Positions 24,190-34,659 are shown, counted from the stretch's first letter. The stretch: DNA of 64,000 nucleotides from Pilaira anomala (GCA_025716855.1 JAIXMQ010000050.1:158406-222405), one strand, 5' to 3'. The notes: a model not told the origin generated them from the letters alone. Made by a program: numbers and translations.

Positions 24190-25340
24190 TTTTGGTTTTT
24201 TTTTAAAAAAAATTAATGAAAGAAAAAAAAAAAACTTTTTGCATTGCAAATTTTCTCTTTTGTAAGGATTTTACGTCTTTTGTTTAAAAGTCAGTTCACT
24301 GATTGGGATTAGATCTTACTCAAATAGCGCGTCAAAGATTATGAAATTTAGCGAATTCGAATAAGCGGGCTCTGCTGATAATTAGATCATAAACCTTGAG
24401 AGAGAGAAGAGGCTAAAATAGCAAAAAAAAAAAAAAAACTCAAATATTGTTGTTTTAAACAACATAATAGATACTTTCAAATTAATAAAAAAAAGAAACC
24501 TTCCCCCCCTTCACTTGCCTAAATAATTCGTTATTTCTATAGTTACAAGAATGACGTTTGTTTGATTCGCATCTGAAGTACTTATTAACTTACACAAAAA
24601 CAAATTGCGGATAGGCGGTTCTCTAAACAAATGACGTAAGGACCCTTATTTTTTTATTTCGCATGACGAATGTTGTACTGGCAATGAAAATTAAAAAATT
24701 TATGCTTTTTTTTTCATTTTCCCCGACGACAATTCTCTTTTTACTGTCGTTTTCAATTGCTTTCGGATAAACAGCGTATAAAGTTTGGCTTAAAAAAAAC
24801 AAACAAACAAACAAACAGAATATCATATTAATTGATTATTTAATTGACAATAAAAATACTTGAGTATTATTGTTCAATTCATAAATTATTTGATCTAGAT
24901 ATATATATATATATATATGTACTAGCGGGTATGCTTGTGACACAGTTCTAGAAATTGCGTTTTATGATGCTTTTTGATTTTCTACAGATAAATGCATTTT
25001 TATTTTTTTTGTCCAGATCTACAAGAATGGATCTTCATACGTCTCGTTTTAATCTAACATTGTGCTTGAAAGAAAATCTACCTTTTTTTTTTTTTTTTTT
25101 TTTTTTTTGGGAAGAAATTGAAAGCTTTTTTTTAATTGAAGTCAATTGTTATTATCGAGAGGATACTCTTATAAGGATTAAGCGTAATAAATAGATGAAG
25201 CGTATTCTTGGGCATTTGTGTTCTCCCTATTTATTTATTTTAATCAAATGATTCTATTTTAGCGTGAGAGAGTGTATGTATAGTCAGAACAGATTTTCGT
25301 CGTTCTTTGTGCTTTCAAAATTTTATTTATTAAACAAGAC
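24190..25340. other. Intergenic, no gene seen
   Basis: AT-rich sequence with poly-A/T tracts, an (AAAC)n-like run at about 24790-24818 and a (TA)n run near 24900. One GATAGGCGGTTCTC motif at about 24610 resembles the repeated motif at 14.84-14.94 kb. No coding signal was detected on either strand. Confidence 0.5.
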
Positions 25341-25344
25341 AAAG

Positions 25345-25830
25345 TTAAGTATGCCTCTGAGAGATATTACGGTAAATTTCAATATATTTTATGTAAAAAT
25401 ATAAAGAAGATGAGGCAGTTTCATCGGAGAAGGGGCCACAATGTTGGTTATTGAAAATATCGTTTCGATCTTCCATGATTCGGGCAAGGCCAAAGTCAGA
25501 GATCTTTTAATATCTCTTATCAAATAATAACTAATATACTGTAACAAAAAGGACGAGATGACGTGTGATCAAGATTATATAATGTAATAACTTAAGTACC
25601 ATTTTCATGTTTTAAATCAACGATGAGCAATTCCACAAACATGTAAATGCCATTCAAGAAAAAATGAGGTAGTAGTATTTTAGTATTACTACTTACTTTA
25701 ATTGTACTAAATAATCGCCAGAATATTTACTAATTGAGTTTCATCTTTAGTGAATTTTGTTTTACTTTTGAATCAAGTTGAAATAATTCACCACTTTTAA
25801 CTCGTTACCGCAGAACAAGTCCCTAATGAT
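25345..25830 (-). pseudogene. Decayed protein kinase fragment (Chk2/Rad53-like)
   Basis: Reading the minus strand from ~25830 to ~25345 shows kinase subdomains in the correct order but broken by stops and frameshifts: a GELF element near 25787, then TKFTKDETQLVNILAII (alpha-D/alpha-E region), an AHR|DLKHEN catalytic loop at about 25636-25596 split by a 1-nt shift, and KISDFGLARIMEDRNDIF at 25507-25455, with CGP soon after. The order, spacing and KFTxDE / CG-P patterns resemble CAMK-group checkpoint kinases (Chk2/Rad53/Cds1). No APE motif or C-lobe follows; instead the frame drifts into AT-rich sequence. The region upstream lacks a recognisable glycine loop. I infer a relic of a duplicated kinase gene. 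Confidence 0.6.
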
Positions 25831-26366
25831 TTTATTAATAGTGTAGAATAAATATAACATATATCATTCATTTATTGTTACATAATATTCCTGTGATACA
25901 GAATGAACTTTTATCAGTCTATATGTACCAGTTGTAAAAATAAGAAAAATAAACATCTTTTGTAAAAATCAGCGTCATAATATTTTATATGCAATTTTAT
26001 ACGAATGATGAGGTTAATCATCTGCGCGGCAGTGCAGCCTCCTCTCCTTCACTCCTTCCTTTAATAAAATTACACAAGTATACACTCTCATGTACAGTTT
26101 TGAATCATTTTTTTTTCGATATATTAAATAAAGCGCAAAAAAACTGGAAAAATAGGGCCGAATTATTATGACGAATACCTGAAAATAAATAGTGTGTTTT
26201 ATCATTGTTGATGGACATGTATACATGCCACAGAAATTTATGCACACTTGGTCATACCAGAAAAAAAAAATTCTGAGATTTAACAAAAAAAAAAAAAGCA
26301 CTTCTTCAGGAACAATAAAAAAGAGAGCCCTCCTTTTTCTTTCTATTTAGTCATTTCTATTTAAAA
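25831..26366. other. Intergenic, promoter side of coiled-coil gene
   Basis: No gene seen. AT-rich with several short frames. The stretch just before 26367 is A/T- and pyrimidine-rich, consistent with a leader for the downstream gene. Confidence 0.4.
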
Positions 26367-26855
26367 ATGGAAGATGAAATCATACAAAAAATTTATAAAT
26401 TAACAACTGAATTAGCTTCACAACAACAAAATAATCAAGACCTTGCATCTGGTTTAACAAACCAATTAACAGAATTAAAAGTAAAATATATTTGAGGACT
26501 TTTTTTTTAAAAAAAAAGATGTACTCATTCGTATTTATATATAAAAAAAAAAAGCAAAAAGCAGATACTAAATATACTGACGATGGTAAAGATATTGTAA
26601 CAAGAGAAAGAAAGAAAAAGGAACTAACATACTCTAGGTCAAGACGTATTTATTCCTTATCCACTGTCAGCAGAACAACGAGATGAGGTATTAGAGACCT
26701 TAAAGGAGAGATTAGAAACAGCCTTATCAGAACAACAAAAGACATTGGCCGTAAACCGAGAATTAGAAAAAGAATGTAACGAATTACAAATGCTTTTGAA
26801 GGAATATGAGTCAGGTTTAGAAACTGTAGCGAATAAACTTCGAACGCATGCTGTA

Positions 26856-26892
<37 letters not shown>

Positions 26893-27247
26893 TCAAAATT
26901 TGATTAATTTAATTATTTAGAGTGCTTCGACGGAAGGACAATTAAGGTTAAGAAGAGAATATGAAGCACTATTGAATGCAGAAAAGGGGACAACGACTGC
27001 ATTATTTATGGAAAACACAATGCTTCAAACTCAACTTCGACAATTATCAAAATCATTAAGAGAAGCGTATAGAGATGAAGGGATTGATGTACATGATGAA
27101 GAACTTGCACAATTAAGGCAAGAGAATCGAGATTTATTAGAACTTTTAAAAGTATCTAAATTATCAGATCCAACAATACCCATTGCAGAAAGGAATTCAC
27201 CTGTATTACAAGTAACAAGAAAGGGTGTGGTTGAAGAGTTTTTTTGA
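26367..27247 (+). CDS. Coiled-coil protein of unknown function
   Basis: Four exons (26367-26480, 26555-26585, 26638-26852, 26921-27247) sum to 229 codons, 228 aa. The 31-nt second exon is needed to keep the frame: it encodes QKADTKYTDDG and runs into QDVFIPYPLSAEQRDEV. Almost all the rest is heptad-like helix: LKERLETALSEQQKTLAVNR, LQMLLKEYESGLETVANKLR, LRREYEALLNAEKGTTTALF, ENTMLQTQLRQLSKSLREAY, LAQLRQENRDLLELLKVSKL. The C-terminus is short and Pro-containing. I do not recognise a named family; the layout suits a structural, cytoskeletal or scaffold role, but this is not shown. The adjacent ORF starting at 26492 is mostly an intron read-through. Confidence 0.75.
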
Positions 27248-27350
27248 ATAAAAATGTTTGTGACTTGTTTTATAAAAGACACATGAGTTTTCACAAGGTT
27301 TCCTCTCTCTCTCTCTTTTCTTCATTACAAAATAACATAAAAATAAAAAA

Positions 27351-27706
27351 ATGTATTGTATGCGTTATTTTGTTCCGTTACTTTTATTACCATTTCCCGA
27401 TGCACCACCAGTATTTGTCATTTTATTCTTAATTTCCTTTTTTCTTCACCAAAAACCTTGGTAACTTTTTTTCATGTAAAAAAAAAAAACTCTATAAGAA
27501 AAAGATTAACATGTATGTTGTTTAGTATTTATTGTACTTTATTATTGATTGCTTTATTTTCTTCGACTTGTTATTGGGGACAAGGAAGATGTTGGATTGA
27601 TTTACAACAAGATCGCTTATTTGATGTACGTCCAGATTCAAATGCAACTTTTGGACAAGGAGAAGGCTGGTGGAATTGGAAGATTACTTTACCTATTGGA
27701 CAATAA
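27351..27706 (+). CDS. Small two-segment membrane protein
   Basis: Two exons (27351-27460 and 27526-27706, intron 65 nt, GTAACT...TTTAG with an ATTAAC branch-like site) give 97 codons, 96 aa. The first exon is very hydrophobic (VPLLLLPFPDAPPVFVILFL). The second begins IYCTLLLIALFSSTCYWGQG and continues with CWIDLQQDRLFDV and a Trp-rich tail (GQGEGWWNWKITLPIGQ). Two transmembrane helices are likely. No family recognised. The start has an AAAAAATG context shared with neighbouring genes. Alternative: the second exon alone, from ATG 27515, would encode a 63-residue single-pass protein. Confidence 0.5.
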
Positions 27707-27741
27707 CGATAAAAACACTTTTATATATATATATATATTCA

Positions 27742-27753
27742 GATACACACACA

Positions 27754-27794
<41 letters not shown>

Positions 27795-27804
27795 ACGCAC
27801 ACAA
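27742..27804. repeat. (CA)n microsatellite
   Basis: About 60 nt of CA repeat with a few interruptions (AGA, CGC), preceded by a short TA run, in the 3' region of the small membrane protein gene. A comparable (CA)n tract follows the kinase gene at 8472-8511. Confidence 0.9.
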
Positions 27805-28114
27805 ACTTTTTTTTTCTCTTTACTCTCCTGACTTGTAAAATTTAGTAATACCCAACAATGTTAAATAAATAAATAAAAAAAAATACGCCTTTCAATTATT
27901 TTTGCTTTTGTACAACAAGATGAAATCATTGTGCGCGAAGAAATTACTTGAAATGCATTAAAGGATTTGATTGGATGAAAATTTATCTCCAACCAAAAAA
28001 AAAAAAAAAAAAAAAAAAAAAAGGAAGCCCCCCCCCCCTTCTGTAGTTATTCTTTTTTTTTCCTGCCCCCTTGCCTGTGCTTTTTTTTTTTTTTTTTTTT
28101 TCCTTTAAAAAAAA

Positions 28115-30243
28115 ATGTCAATATCTAATTTATTTAAAAGAGTGCTGAATAAACCAAAGCATATCATATATCAAACGAGTAAACGTAAGAATTTCATATT
28201 TGCACCAGTTCTTGCTTATCCACTCGATACAAGTTGTCGTCATGAAGCGATTGTTTTACCACAAAGTCGAACCATGTCATTCTTAACTAAACCACAACAA
28301 CAACAACAACAACAAACTTTAAATATGAGTAAACATTGGTTATGTTTACAAAAGAGACGAGCAATTCATACAACCCCACCTCAATTATCTACTAGTAAAG
28401 AAGAATTATTAGCTCAAGCTCGTGGATTCTTTGAACGTTTAAAGATTCGTATCAAGTATCCTCTTATGAGACAAATTAGACCTTGGACTTTAAATGATGC
28501 TACTGCTTTATTTTCTTGGCTCTTTCTTGGACATACTGTTTGGTTATTAGCCGGCACAACGAGTTTTGTTAGTATTATTCTCTGGACAGCGAATTCATTA
28601 CAATTCCAAGGTAATATAAACAGAAATAAAATAAAAATATACATGTATATATATACTAATTTTTTTTTTATTATTATTTAGCTTGGATTGCTAAACGTAT
28701 TAGTAAATATCTTACATCAGCTACAGGAGCTACAGTTTTATTTGATTCAGCAATTTTACCAAATTGGAAAGATGGAAAGATTCGATTTAATAATGTACGT
28801 ATTTATCGTATGCCACGCTCTGAACATGAGAAATTTGAACGTCATGCAGCATTATTAAGTGCAGGACAAGAGATTCCGGTAGATGAAGTGAATACGATAG
28901 TAGATGAAAATGATCCTTTAGCAGGTGTAGAATTAGATGAAGATGAAAAGAATAATGAAGTATTAAAGAATTATATGTGGTATGATCTTGTGATTGATAG
29001 AGTAGAGGTGACATTAAGTTTAATACGTTGGATGGATGGTAAAGGATTAGTACAGAGTGCAGATGTACAAGGTGTACGGGGTGTCATTGATCGTAGACAT
29101 GTACGTTGGGATCCAACTGTACCTTATGATCCTGTTGCTTCTAGACATAAATATACACCAGGTGATTTCGAATTAGAAAAGTTGACAATTGAAGATTTAT
29201 TAGTTACTGTCTATCAACCAAATGGATTCAGACCTTTTCCTGTTTCTATCTTTAGTGCTCAATTAGATAGATTTCGTAAACAATGGCTCTTTTATGATTT
29301 ATTATGTGCTACATCCATTATTGGTGCATTTGATAAATGTTTATTTAGTGTACATTCACCTCAATTAGAAAAGAGTGTTTTAGAACAATCAGGTCATATT
29401 GATTCAAATCAAGCAGGATTTAGAAGTCATGATATTTATCATTATTATCCATTCAAGAAACAAGATCCTAATGGTGTAGTTGTTGGTGGAGAATCTACTC
29501 AATTTGGTGTATTAACTGATAATGATATGCAAAAACAAGGTTATAAACGAAAGTCACGTCTTCGAATTGATGGAGTAAATATTGATCATATTAACCGAGG
29601 TGTAGAAGGTCCACCGGGTTGGATTACATCTGGTACAGTGGATGTATCAGCAGATATTTATATTCCAAAAGAAGCTGTAGAAGCAGATTCAACAGAATTA
29701 TTACGCCAATTAGTATATGAATTAACTGATCGTATTGAACTTTCACAACCTGTTATTCTTGGTGCAGGAAATGGAGAAGATGTGATTGTGGTAGGAGGTC
29801 AAAAAGAAAAGAAAAAAGAAGAAGATGTTACTTCAAAAAAGTTTGTTATGGATATGGATTTTAGATTTAAAGATACAAAAGCATCTGTTCCTTTAATTAC
29901 ACCGGAATTAAGTTATATCAATAGTGCTATGGTAAGACCTGTAGTAGGTTATATCTCTCGTAATAAGGCAATAGTACCTATCAAGATTCGTGTAGTCATG
30001 GATTTAAGTAACTTTGATGGTTCTTGGACTCTTTATGATTCAACATTAGCTGAACGCATGGGTGAAAAAATTGGTCAAGGTTTTGTAGACTTGACTTTAG
30101 ATCAACAAGAACGTAACAAACGATTAAAACGTATTGGTTTCTGGAGTCTTAAAGAAATGTCACGTAATTTGATTAGTATTCATGAATTAATGCGTGGTAC
30201 TTCAAGAGGTTTTTGGAGTTATTTAGGAACTGGAACAGAATAA
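28115..30243 (+). CDS. Mdm31/Mdm32-family mitochondrial inner-membrane protein
   Basis: Two exons (28115-28610 and 28682-30243) give 685 residues. The N-terminal ~95 residues are basic and Ser/Thr/Gln-rich with a Q run, consistent with a mitochondrial presequence. The domain then begins RPWTLNDATALFSWLFLGH and a hydrophobic segment SFVSIILWTANSLQFQ, followed by ILPNWKDGKIRFNNV. Further family features are DLVIDRVEVTLSLIRWMDGK, GVRGVIDRRHVRWD, FRPFPVSIFSAQLDRFRKQW, a GVNIDHINRGVEGPPGWIT block and PVVGYISRNKAIVPIKIRVV near the end. This order matches Mdm31/Mdm32, paired fungal inner-membrane proteins needed for mitochondrial shape, mtDNA inheritance and lipid (cardiolipin) balance. The intron directly follows the first membrane segment. 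I cannot tell Mdm31 from Mdm32. Confidence 0.93.
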
Positions 30244-30419
30244 TTGTGGTTTCTTTTATTATTATTTCTTGTACATTTTATACTTATACCCCCCCCCTCC
30301 CCCCTCCCTTCTCCACTTTCTTCTTCATTATTGGCTACCCTTTTTCTTATTAGATTCCATTACAAAAGTATTAAACTATATTCTTATTAAAAATGTTAGT
30401 TTTGTTATTTAAAAACTCT

Positions 30420-31149
30420 TTAAATAATAATAATAATAATACTTGCTAAAGGTACAGATTTTAATGGTAAAATTTGTTGCCATGGATTCGTTGTTTCTAC
30501 CGCAGGAATCCAATCTTGCTCAGTTAATTCAGGAAGTCCACTTTCCTTTTTCTCCATGGATAATTTAAAACTTTTCTTTTGCTTGTTGTCTTCAGAAGGA
30601 GCGATTTGATTTAATTTTATCAAACAAGCTCTCAAGTATTGTTCTATATCTTCTATTGTTAATTCTGCTTCTAAACATTTGATTTCAAATACAAATTTCT
30701 CTACAGGATCATCTTGTTCTAAAACTGTCAAAGAAATAAATTTGATTTCGTCCTAAAAAAGAATAAAATGTTAAAATATGTATACACATACATTTTAAAA
30801 AATCAATACTTTTAGGTACCTTTTTTAATAAAGGATAACAAGCCTGTACGAAATTTGAAATATATGCTTGTACATCAGGATGCATAGCAATATAAACTGG
30901 CACTTGAAACTTCTTTTGTGGTGCAAATATTGATCTCGGATATAAGTTACGTTGATAAAGTATTTGATGAAACCATGTCTCTACTACGTAAAATATATAT
31001 CAGTTAGTTTTTTTTTATTTTTATTTCCTCCCTTTCCACTTTTGCTTACTTTACAGAATTCACAAGTCAAGTTGATAATATCTATAGGTCAAAGTTAGTT
31101 TTGTTCATTTGACATTCTTCTTATTGTTACCACTTTGATCTATTTCCAT
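30420..31149 (-). CDS. REV7: Rev7/MAD2B-type HORMA protein
   Basis: Four exons on the minus strand (31149-31131, a 27-nt exon at about 31082-31056, 30983-30820, 30752-30420) sum to 181 codons, 180 aa. The second and third exons join to read NLTCEFLETWFHQILYQRNL, then YP, then QVPVYIAMHPDVQAYISNFV and PLLKK. This is the HORMA pattern of Rev7/MAD2L2 (EFLE...ILY.R..YP...VPV...HP...YI...PLL.K). PVEKFVFEI follows, the most conserved Rev7 strand, and the safety-belt region ends IPAVETTNPWQQILPLKSV. Rev7 is the regulatory subunit of DNA polymerase zeta, linking Rev3 to Rev1 in translesion synthesis. The last six codons before the stop are an (ATT)6 repeat, giving six Ile. The choice of the donor after GAATTCT is supported by the CEFLE alignment. 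Confidence 0.88.
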
Positions 31150-31189
31150 ATTTCAAAGAAAAAAAAAAAAGGGTGAAAAAACGAAAAAA

Positions 31190-31304
31190 GCGTACCATAC
31201 CTTACCTAAAAAAAAGCGTACCATATCATACCCAAAAAAGGAAACCGTATCGTACCGTACCGTACCGTACCCAAAAAAAAAAAAGAAAAAAAAGCGTACC
31301 GTAC
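31190..31304. repeat. Degenerate (CCGTA)n / GCGTACC tract with A-runs
   Basis: A mix of poly-A runs and repeated GCGTACC / CGTACCGTACC motifs, including four near-perfect CCGTA/CGTAC units around 31244-31270. It immediately precedes the dispersed repeat at 31305. It may be a simple-sequence expansion seeded by similar motifs in the adjoining element. Confidence 0.7.
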
Positions 31305-31724
31305 GCACCACAAAAAAAAAATGCTTTGTGACGCAGGCTTTTGGCCTTTGGAGTTCCTGACTGTGGTGTAGATGAGTTTATGTGGTACCTTTTGCGCATT
31401 ATGCGTTAACCAAAGGCTTCATAGAGCTAATGTTGTGTTTACCGTACCCACTCTATTTAAGGCTGAAAAAAATTTCAGACTTTCGTGGCCTTAAATCGTA
31501 TCATGGCCTTAATTCTGACTTGAGAAAATTAAATATGGCTAGAATTTTCAGAGAATTGCAGCCCTAAATCAGAAACGGCCTTAAATCGAACAGCCTTAAA
31601 AAGAGCGGGTACTGTATAATTCATCAACCATATCATTTCAAGTTTAATTATAAATAAAAAAAAAATAATTGGTTTTTGCAATGAGTTACGTAAAGACATA
31701 ATAAAAGAAAAAAAAAAGTCTACT
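31305..31724. repeat. Dispersed repeat family, copy 1 (carries an insertion)
   Basis: Starts GCACCACAAAAAAAA and shares long near-identical stretches with 59144-59402: TTGTGACGCAGG, CCTTTGGAGTTCCTGACTGT, GGTGTA.GATGAGTTTATG, AACCAAAGGCTTCATAGAGC, CTTCAAGTTTAATT and AATTGGTTTTTGCAATGA. The copy at 31 kb is interrupted by a separate 173-bp element at 31442-31614. No open frame spans it. The family and mobilisation mechanism are unknown. Confidence 0.8.
31442..31614. mobile_element. Miniature inverted-repeat element, TA-flanked (mariner/pogo-like MITE)
   Basis: A 173-bp insertion within the dispersed repeat. The left end CCGTACCCACTCTATTTAAG and the inverted right end CAGTACCCGCTCTTTTTAAG both continue with GCTG, giving 24-nt terminal inverted repeats with three mismatches. 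Both ends are flanked by TA (31440-31441 and 31615-31616), as expected of a TA target duplication. The paralogous repeat at 59 kb lacks the element and has a single TA at the aligned site. Inside, GGCCTTAAATCG occurs twice in subterminal positions and GGCCTTAATTCTG once. There is no coding capacity. CAGT ends plus a TA target fit non-autonomous Tc1/mariner or pogo elements. Confidence 0.85.
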
Positions 31725-32086
31725 AGTTGTAAAAAATGGTGTAATCTTGAGAGCAATCGTGAGGGAAACTTATTAGATGGTACATACAGACAAGACGTTT
31801 TAACAAAAAAGAATGGTTTTATTTATGTATATGTATATCACAACATGTCAAAGGAAATTAAGTTTAATCTGAACTTTTTATTTATTACTTTTTTTTTTTA
31901 TTACAATAATTATGTAAAAAAAAAAAAATTACTAGTGCTTTAGCCTTTACAATCCGGAAAGAAAAAGTTTCTGAATTCAAAGTTTCCCAAGACAAACCAC
32001 GAGGAGGTCCACTAGCTGAAGTCTCAAAAATAAGAATGCAACGGATAAGTACAACAACACAACAATCAATGATAATATTTTTCTTA

Positions 32087-32488
32087 GAGATGACTACCAA
32101 GATAAGAACCATCAATCCAACTCTCCCTTCGATATTCGTATGGTTTTACGTGCCATTACACCCAGGATTGAACTGCACGAACCGCTCGTAAACGAGGACG
32201 GAAGAGAAGGAGACAGGACTTACCAAGATAGAACATACTCGCCAAAAAATAGAATCACTAACTGCTGCGGTGTTGTGGCAACAATCAAGCTTTGATCATA
32301 ATACTTTCCTTTGAGATGACATCTACCGAGATGAGAACCATCAATCCAACTCTCCCTACGATATCCGTATGGTTTTACGTGCCATTACACCCAGGATTGA
32401 ACTGCACGAACCGCTCGTAAACGAGGACGGAAGAGAAGGAGACAGGACCCATCAAGATAGAGCATACTCGCCAGAAAATAGAACTCAC
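32087..32488 (+). repeat. Tandem duplication carrying a conserved open segment
   Basis: Two direct copies, 32087-32258 and 32314-32488, share an almost identical core of about 90 nt. On the plus strand both are open for about 55 codons in the same frame: IRMVLRAITPRIELHEPLVN, then EDGREGDRT, then QDR.YSP.NR. Upstream copy-specific codons (DDYQDKNHQSNSPFD versus DDIYRDENHQSNSPYD) differ mostly conservatively. The first copy is preceded by a TTCTTAG acceptor-like site. No start codon or extended frame contains either copy, so they may be exons or relic pieces of an unrecognised gene. The opposite strand also has short frames but is less coherent. Confidence 0.6.
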
Positions 32489-32669
32489 AAAACTTGATCA
32501 TTGCTTTTACAAACCCGTTGCATTGCTGAAACTGTTAGAAACTGCTTGGAAACATAATATATATAAAAAAAAATGACTTACCATCATAACAACAACCGTT
32601 TTGTCCTTTTGATTTCAAGTTCCAGCAGACTACAAATAGCAATATTTCTAAAATGAGTGTTAGAAACTG

Positions 32670-32978
32670 TTAGAAACTGTTTGGAAACATAATATATATA
32701 AAATAAAATAAAAAGTAACTTACCATCATAGCAACAACAACTAAAGCAACACCAGTATTAGTCAGAGCAACACCTATCATAGCAACACCTATCATAGCAA
32801 CACCTGTCATAGCAGCACCTGTCATAGCAACACCACCAGCCATAACAATAACCCGTAACACTAATAAACAAACACCCGGTGATGACAGCAGAAAATCGAT
32901 ACTATGGCACCATATTAACTGTATCACAAATAGAACAAGATACCCGACAAAAGAAACCCAGAAGCAACTGGTATTCAA
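32670..32978 (-). CDS. Possible membrane protein exon with 15-bp minisatellite
   Basis: A 102-codon minus-strand frame with two hydrophobic stretches (FVGYLVLFVIQLIW; GVCLLVLRVIVMAGG) followed by a repeat of five-residue units GVAMT/GAAMT/GVAMI encoded by a 15-bp minisatellite (plus-strand unit CATAGCAACACCTRT, about 32766-32840). A good donor (ATGATG|GTAAGT) follows near 32722. A second similar donor context occurs at about 32585, suggesting duplicated exons. No family recognised. It could be a membrane protein gene with small exons, or only a repeat that is open by chance. Confidence 0.3.
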   Translation of the reverse strand: MNTSCFWVSFVGYLVLFVIQLIWCHSIDFLLSSPGVCLLVLRVIVMAGGVAMTGAAMTGVAMIGVAMIGVALTNTGVALVVVAMMVSYFLFYFIYIMFPNSF

Positions 32979-33408
32979 ATCTTTAAATCTTTATGCAGCA
33001 ATACACTTAACCTCCCAGAAGTAAACTTCTAGGACCAGGAACTATCCCATGGTAAGTTAATTACAGATGAAGAATAAAGAAATGTCGAGATCTATACTAA
33101 TCCGCAAGTAGAGAACTAATGCATTACACTTCGAGAAGTGCTGATTGCGGCATGTCAAAACATTGTAAATGTTCCACGGTAAGAAAACCGCTACATTCGC
33201 ATCACAATCAAACAATAGAACATCATACTTTGCAAAAAAAAAAAAAAAAAAAAAAAAAAGATAATAATGGGTATAAAAGGAGGAACAACAGGGTTATTTT
33301 GTATATTTTTTTTTATTCATAATCTTGATGACGTTTCCAAAAAAAAAATGAGATAAAAAAAAAAGTGTGTCACAAAAGAACACACACTTGTTTCGATATT
33401 ATACCATT

Positions 33409-33721
33409 TTACCCCTCTACTTTCTTCTTCTCATTAGACTGAAGCGCCGTAGAAACAGAATTTATTATTATCTTAGCTTAACATAAACGTAAAGGTTTTA
33501 TTATTTTCAAACTAATGTTGTGATTACAGTCTTTGGTTAGAATGAAAGTTTAAGTGAGCTCCATGAGTGAATTGAAAAGCAGGTAAAGAAAAAAATACAT
33601 ACGAAAGAGCAACAGTGGAAATATTATTACTCTATGTTATTTATAAAAAGAGGATATCTTTCAATCAACGAGTGTGTAGACATAACTACAACATTATTTC
33701 TGATTTGTGGTCTTATGTAAG
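33409..33721. repeat. Second dispersed repeat family, copy 1
   Basis: About 313 bp with high similarity to 42739-43054 in the same orientation. Shared stretches include ATTAGACTGAAGCGCCGTAG, ACATAAACGTAAAGG, ATACATACGAAAGAGCAACA and CAACGAGTGTGTAGACA. There is no clear open frame. The copy at 42.7 kb sits directly next to a MITE at the edge of the inverted duplication. Confidence 0.85.
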
Positions 33722-34159
33722 CGTATTATCAACAAGGTATCTTTGTAGGATTACCCCTCTTTTTTTCTTATAGATATACATACATACAGACAAAGACGGA
33801 AAAATAAAGAACATCATGGATATATTATTGGCCACCTTTTTTTTTTCTGTTCGTATACGTTAGTATAAAGTGAAATGGGCTGAATGTGATTCTACAATTA
33901 GTGTTAGTTACTATTTGATAAGTTGGACTCGTTTGCTGACTGAATATTTGATAAATAATTGGTTCAAGTCAAATAGATAACTACCATTAAAACTTTCATT
34001 ATCCTGTGTTCTAAAGGAAGCTCCTTTTGTGTTACCAATCTTGTCTTCATTGGTTTAAATATTCAAAGAAAAAAAAATATGATAATAATTAAAAGGCATG
34101 ATCATCTTTTCTTTTGCTTTTGGTACTTCTGCCAATCTTTATTTAGATTTCCTTAACAA

Positions 34160-34560
34160 CTTTGAAATGATTAATGAAGACCTCCAATCTAATCCTTTCT
34201 AAACCCAAGCTTTGACTGAATATCTGGAAGAGCTACGTTAAAAGTTAAAACTACAACAGCAATTAACTTCCTCACACGATTCAGCTGTTACAAACATAGA
34301 TTTGGATTATGACCCCCAAGACCAATTGCTTCTGATATCATCCCTACTGAGCAACTGCAACAAGCTCTATCTGGTAAAAGTGAGGGCTTTTTCGATCATC
34401 AATTGACGAGCTTGATAGACCTTCGCCTCAACTTTTGCTGTGAGTCACAAAAGAGAACCTACATAAAGCCATTCAAGCAACTGGTCGTAGATCACATCTC
34501 CAACAAAGCAATAGTTTTCTTGATAATAATCAGCAACTAAGCCAAAAGGTTAAAAGACTT
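34160..34560 (+). pseudogene. Decayed coding relic, family unknown
   Basis: Codon-like sequence on the plus strand broken by stops and frameshifts. Pieces in order: FEMINEDLQSNPF, TQALTEYLEELR, KLKLQQQLTSSHDSAVTNID, then one frame over PTEQLQQALSGKSEGFFDHQ, and later ATGRRSHLQQSNSFLDNNQQ. The polar, Gln/Leu-rich composition is consistent with a former coiled-coil or gag-like protein. I cannot name it. Confidence 0.4.
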
Positions 34561-34659
34561 GATTCTCCTAATATTGGGTAAAATTCATCAAATGTTTTAC
34601 CGTCGAATAATCGATCAAACTTCTGAAACAATTCATATTCAACTTCTAATAGTTATTCT

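Noticed and set aside
26492..26686. 64-codon lysine-rich ORF
   Set aside because: Most of it is intron sequence; only 26555-26585 is used as an exon of the coiled-coil gene, in the same frame as its neighbours after splicing.
31190..31304. Telomere- or satellite-like repeat
   Set aside because: The units are irregular, only about 115 bp long and lie in mid-contig; they do not match TTAGGG-type telomeric repeats.
32150..32200. tRNA- or SINE-like B-box match (GTTCAATCC on the minus strand) in the tandem duplication
   Set aside because: No cloverleaf can be drawn around it, the T-stem does not pair fully, there is no matching A-box at normal spacing, and the opposite strand shows a conserved protein frame.
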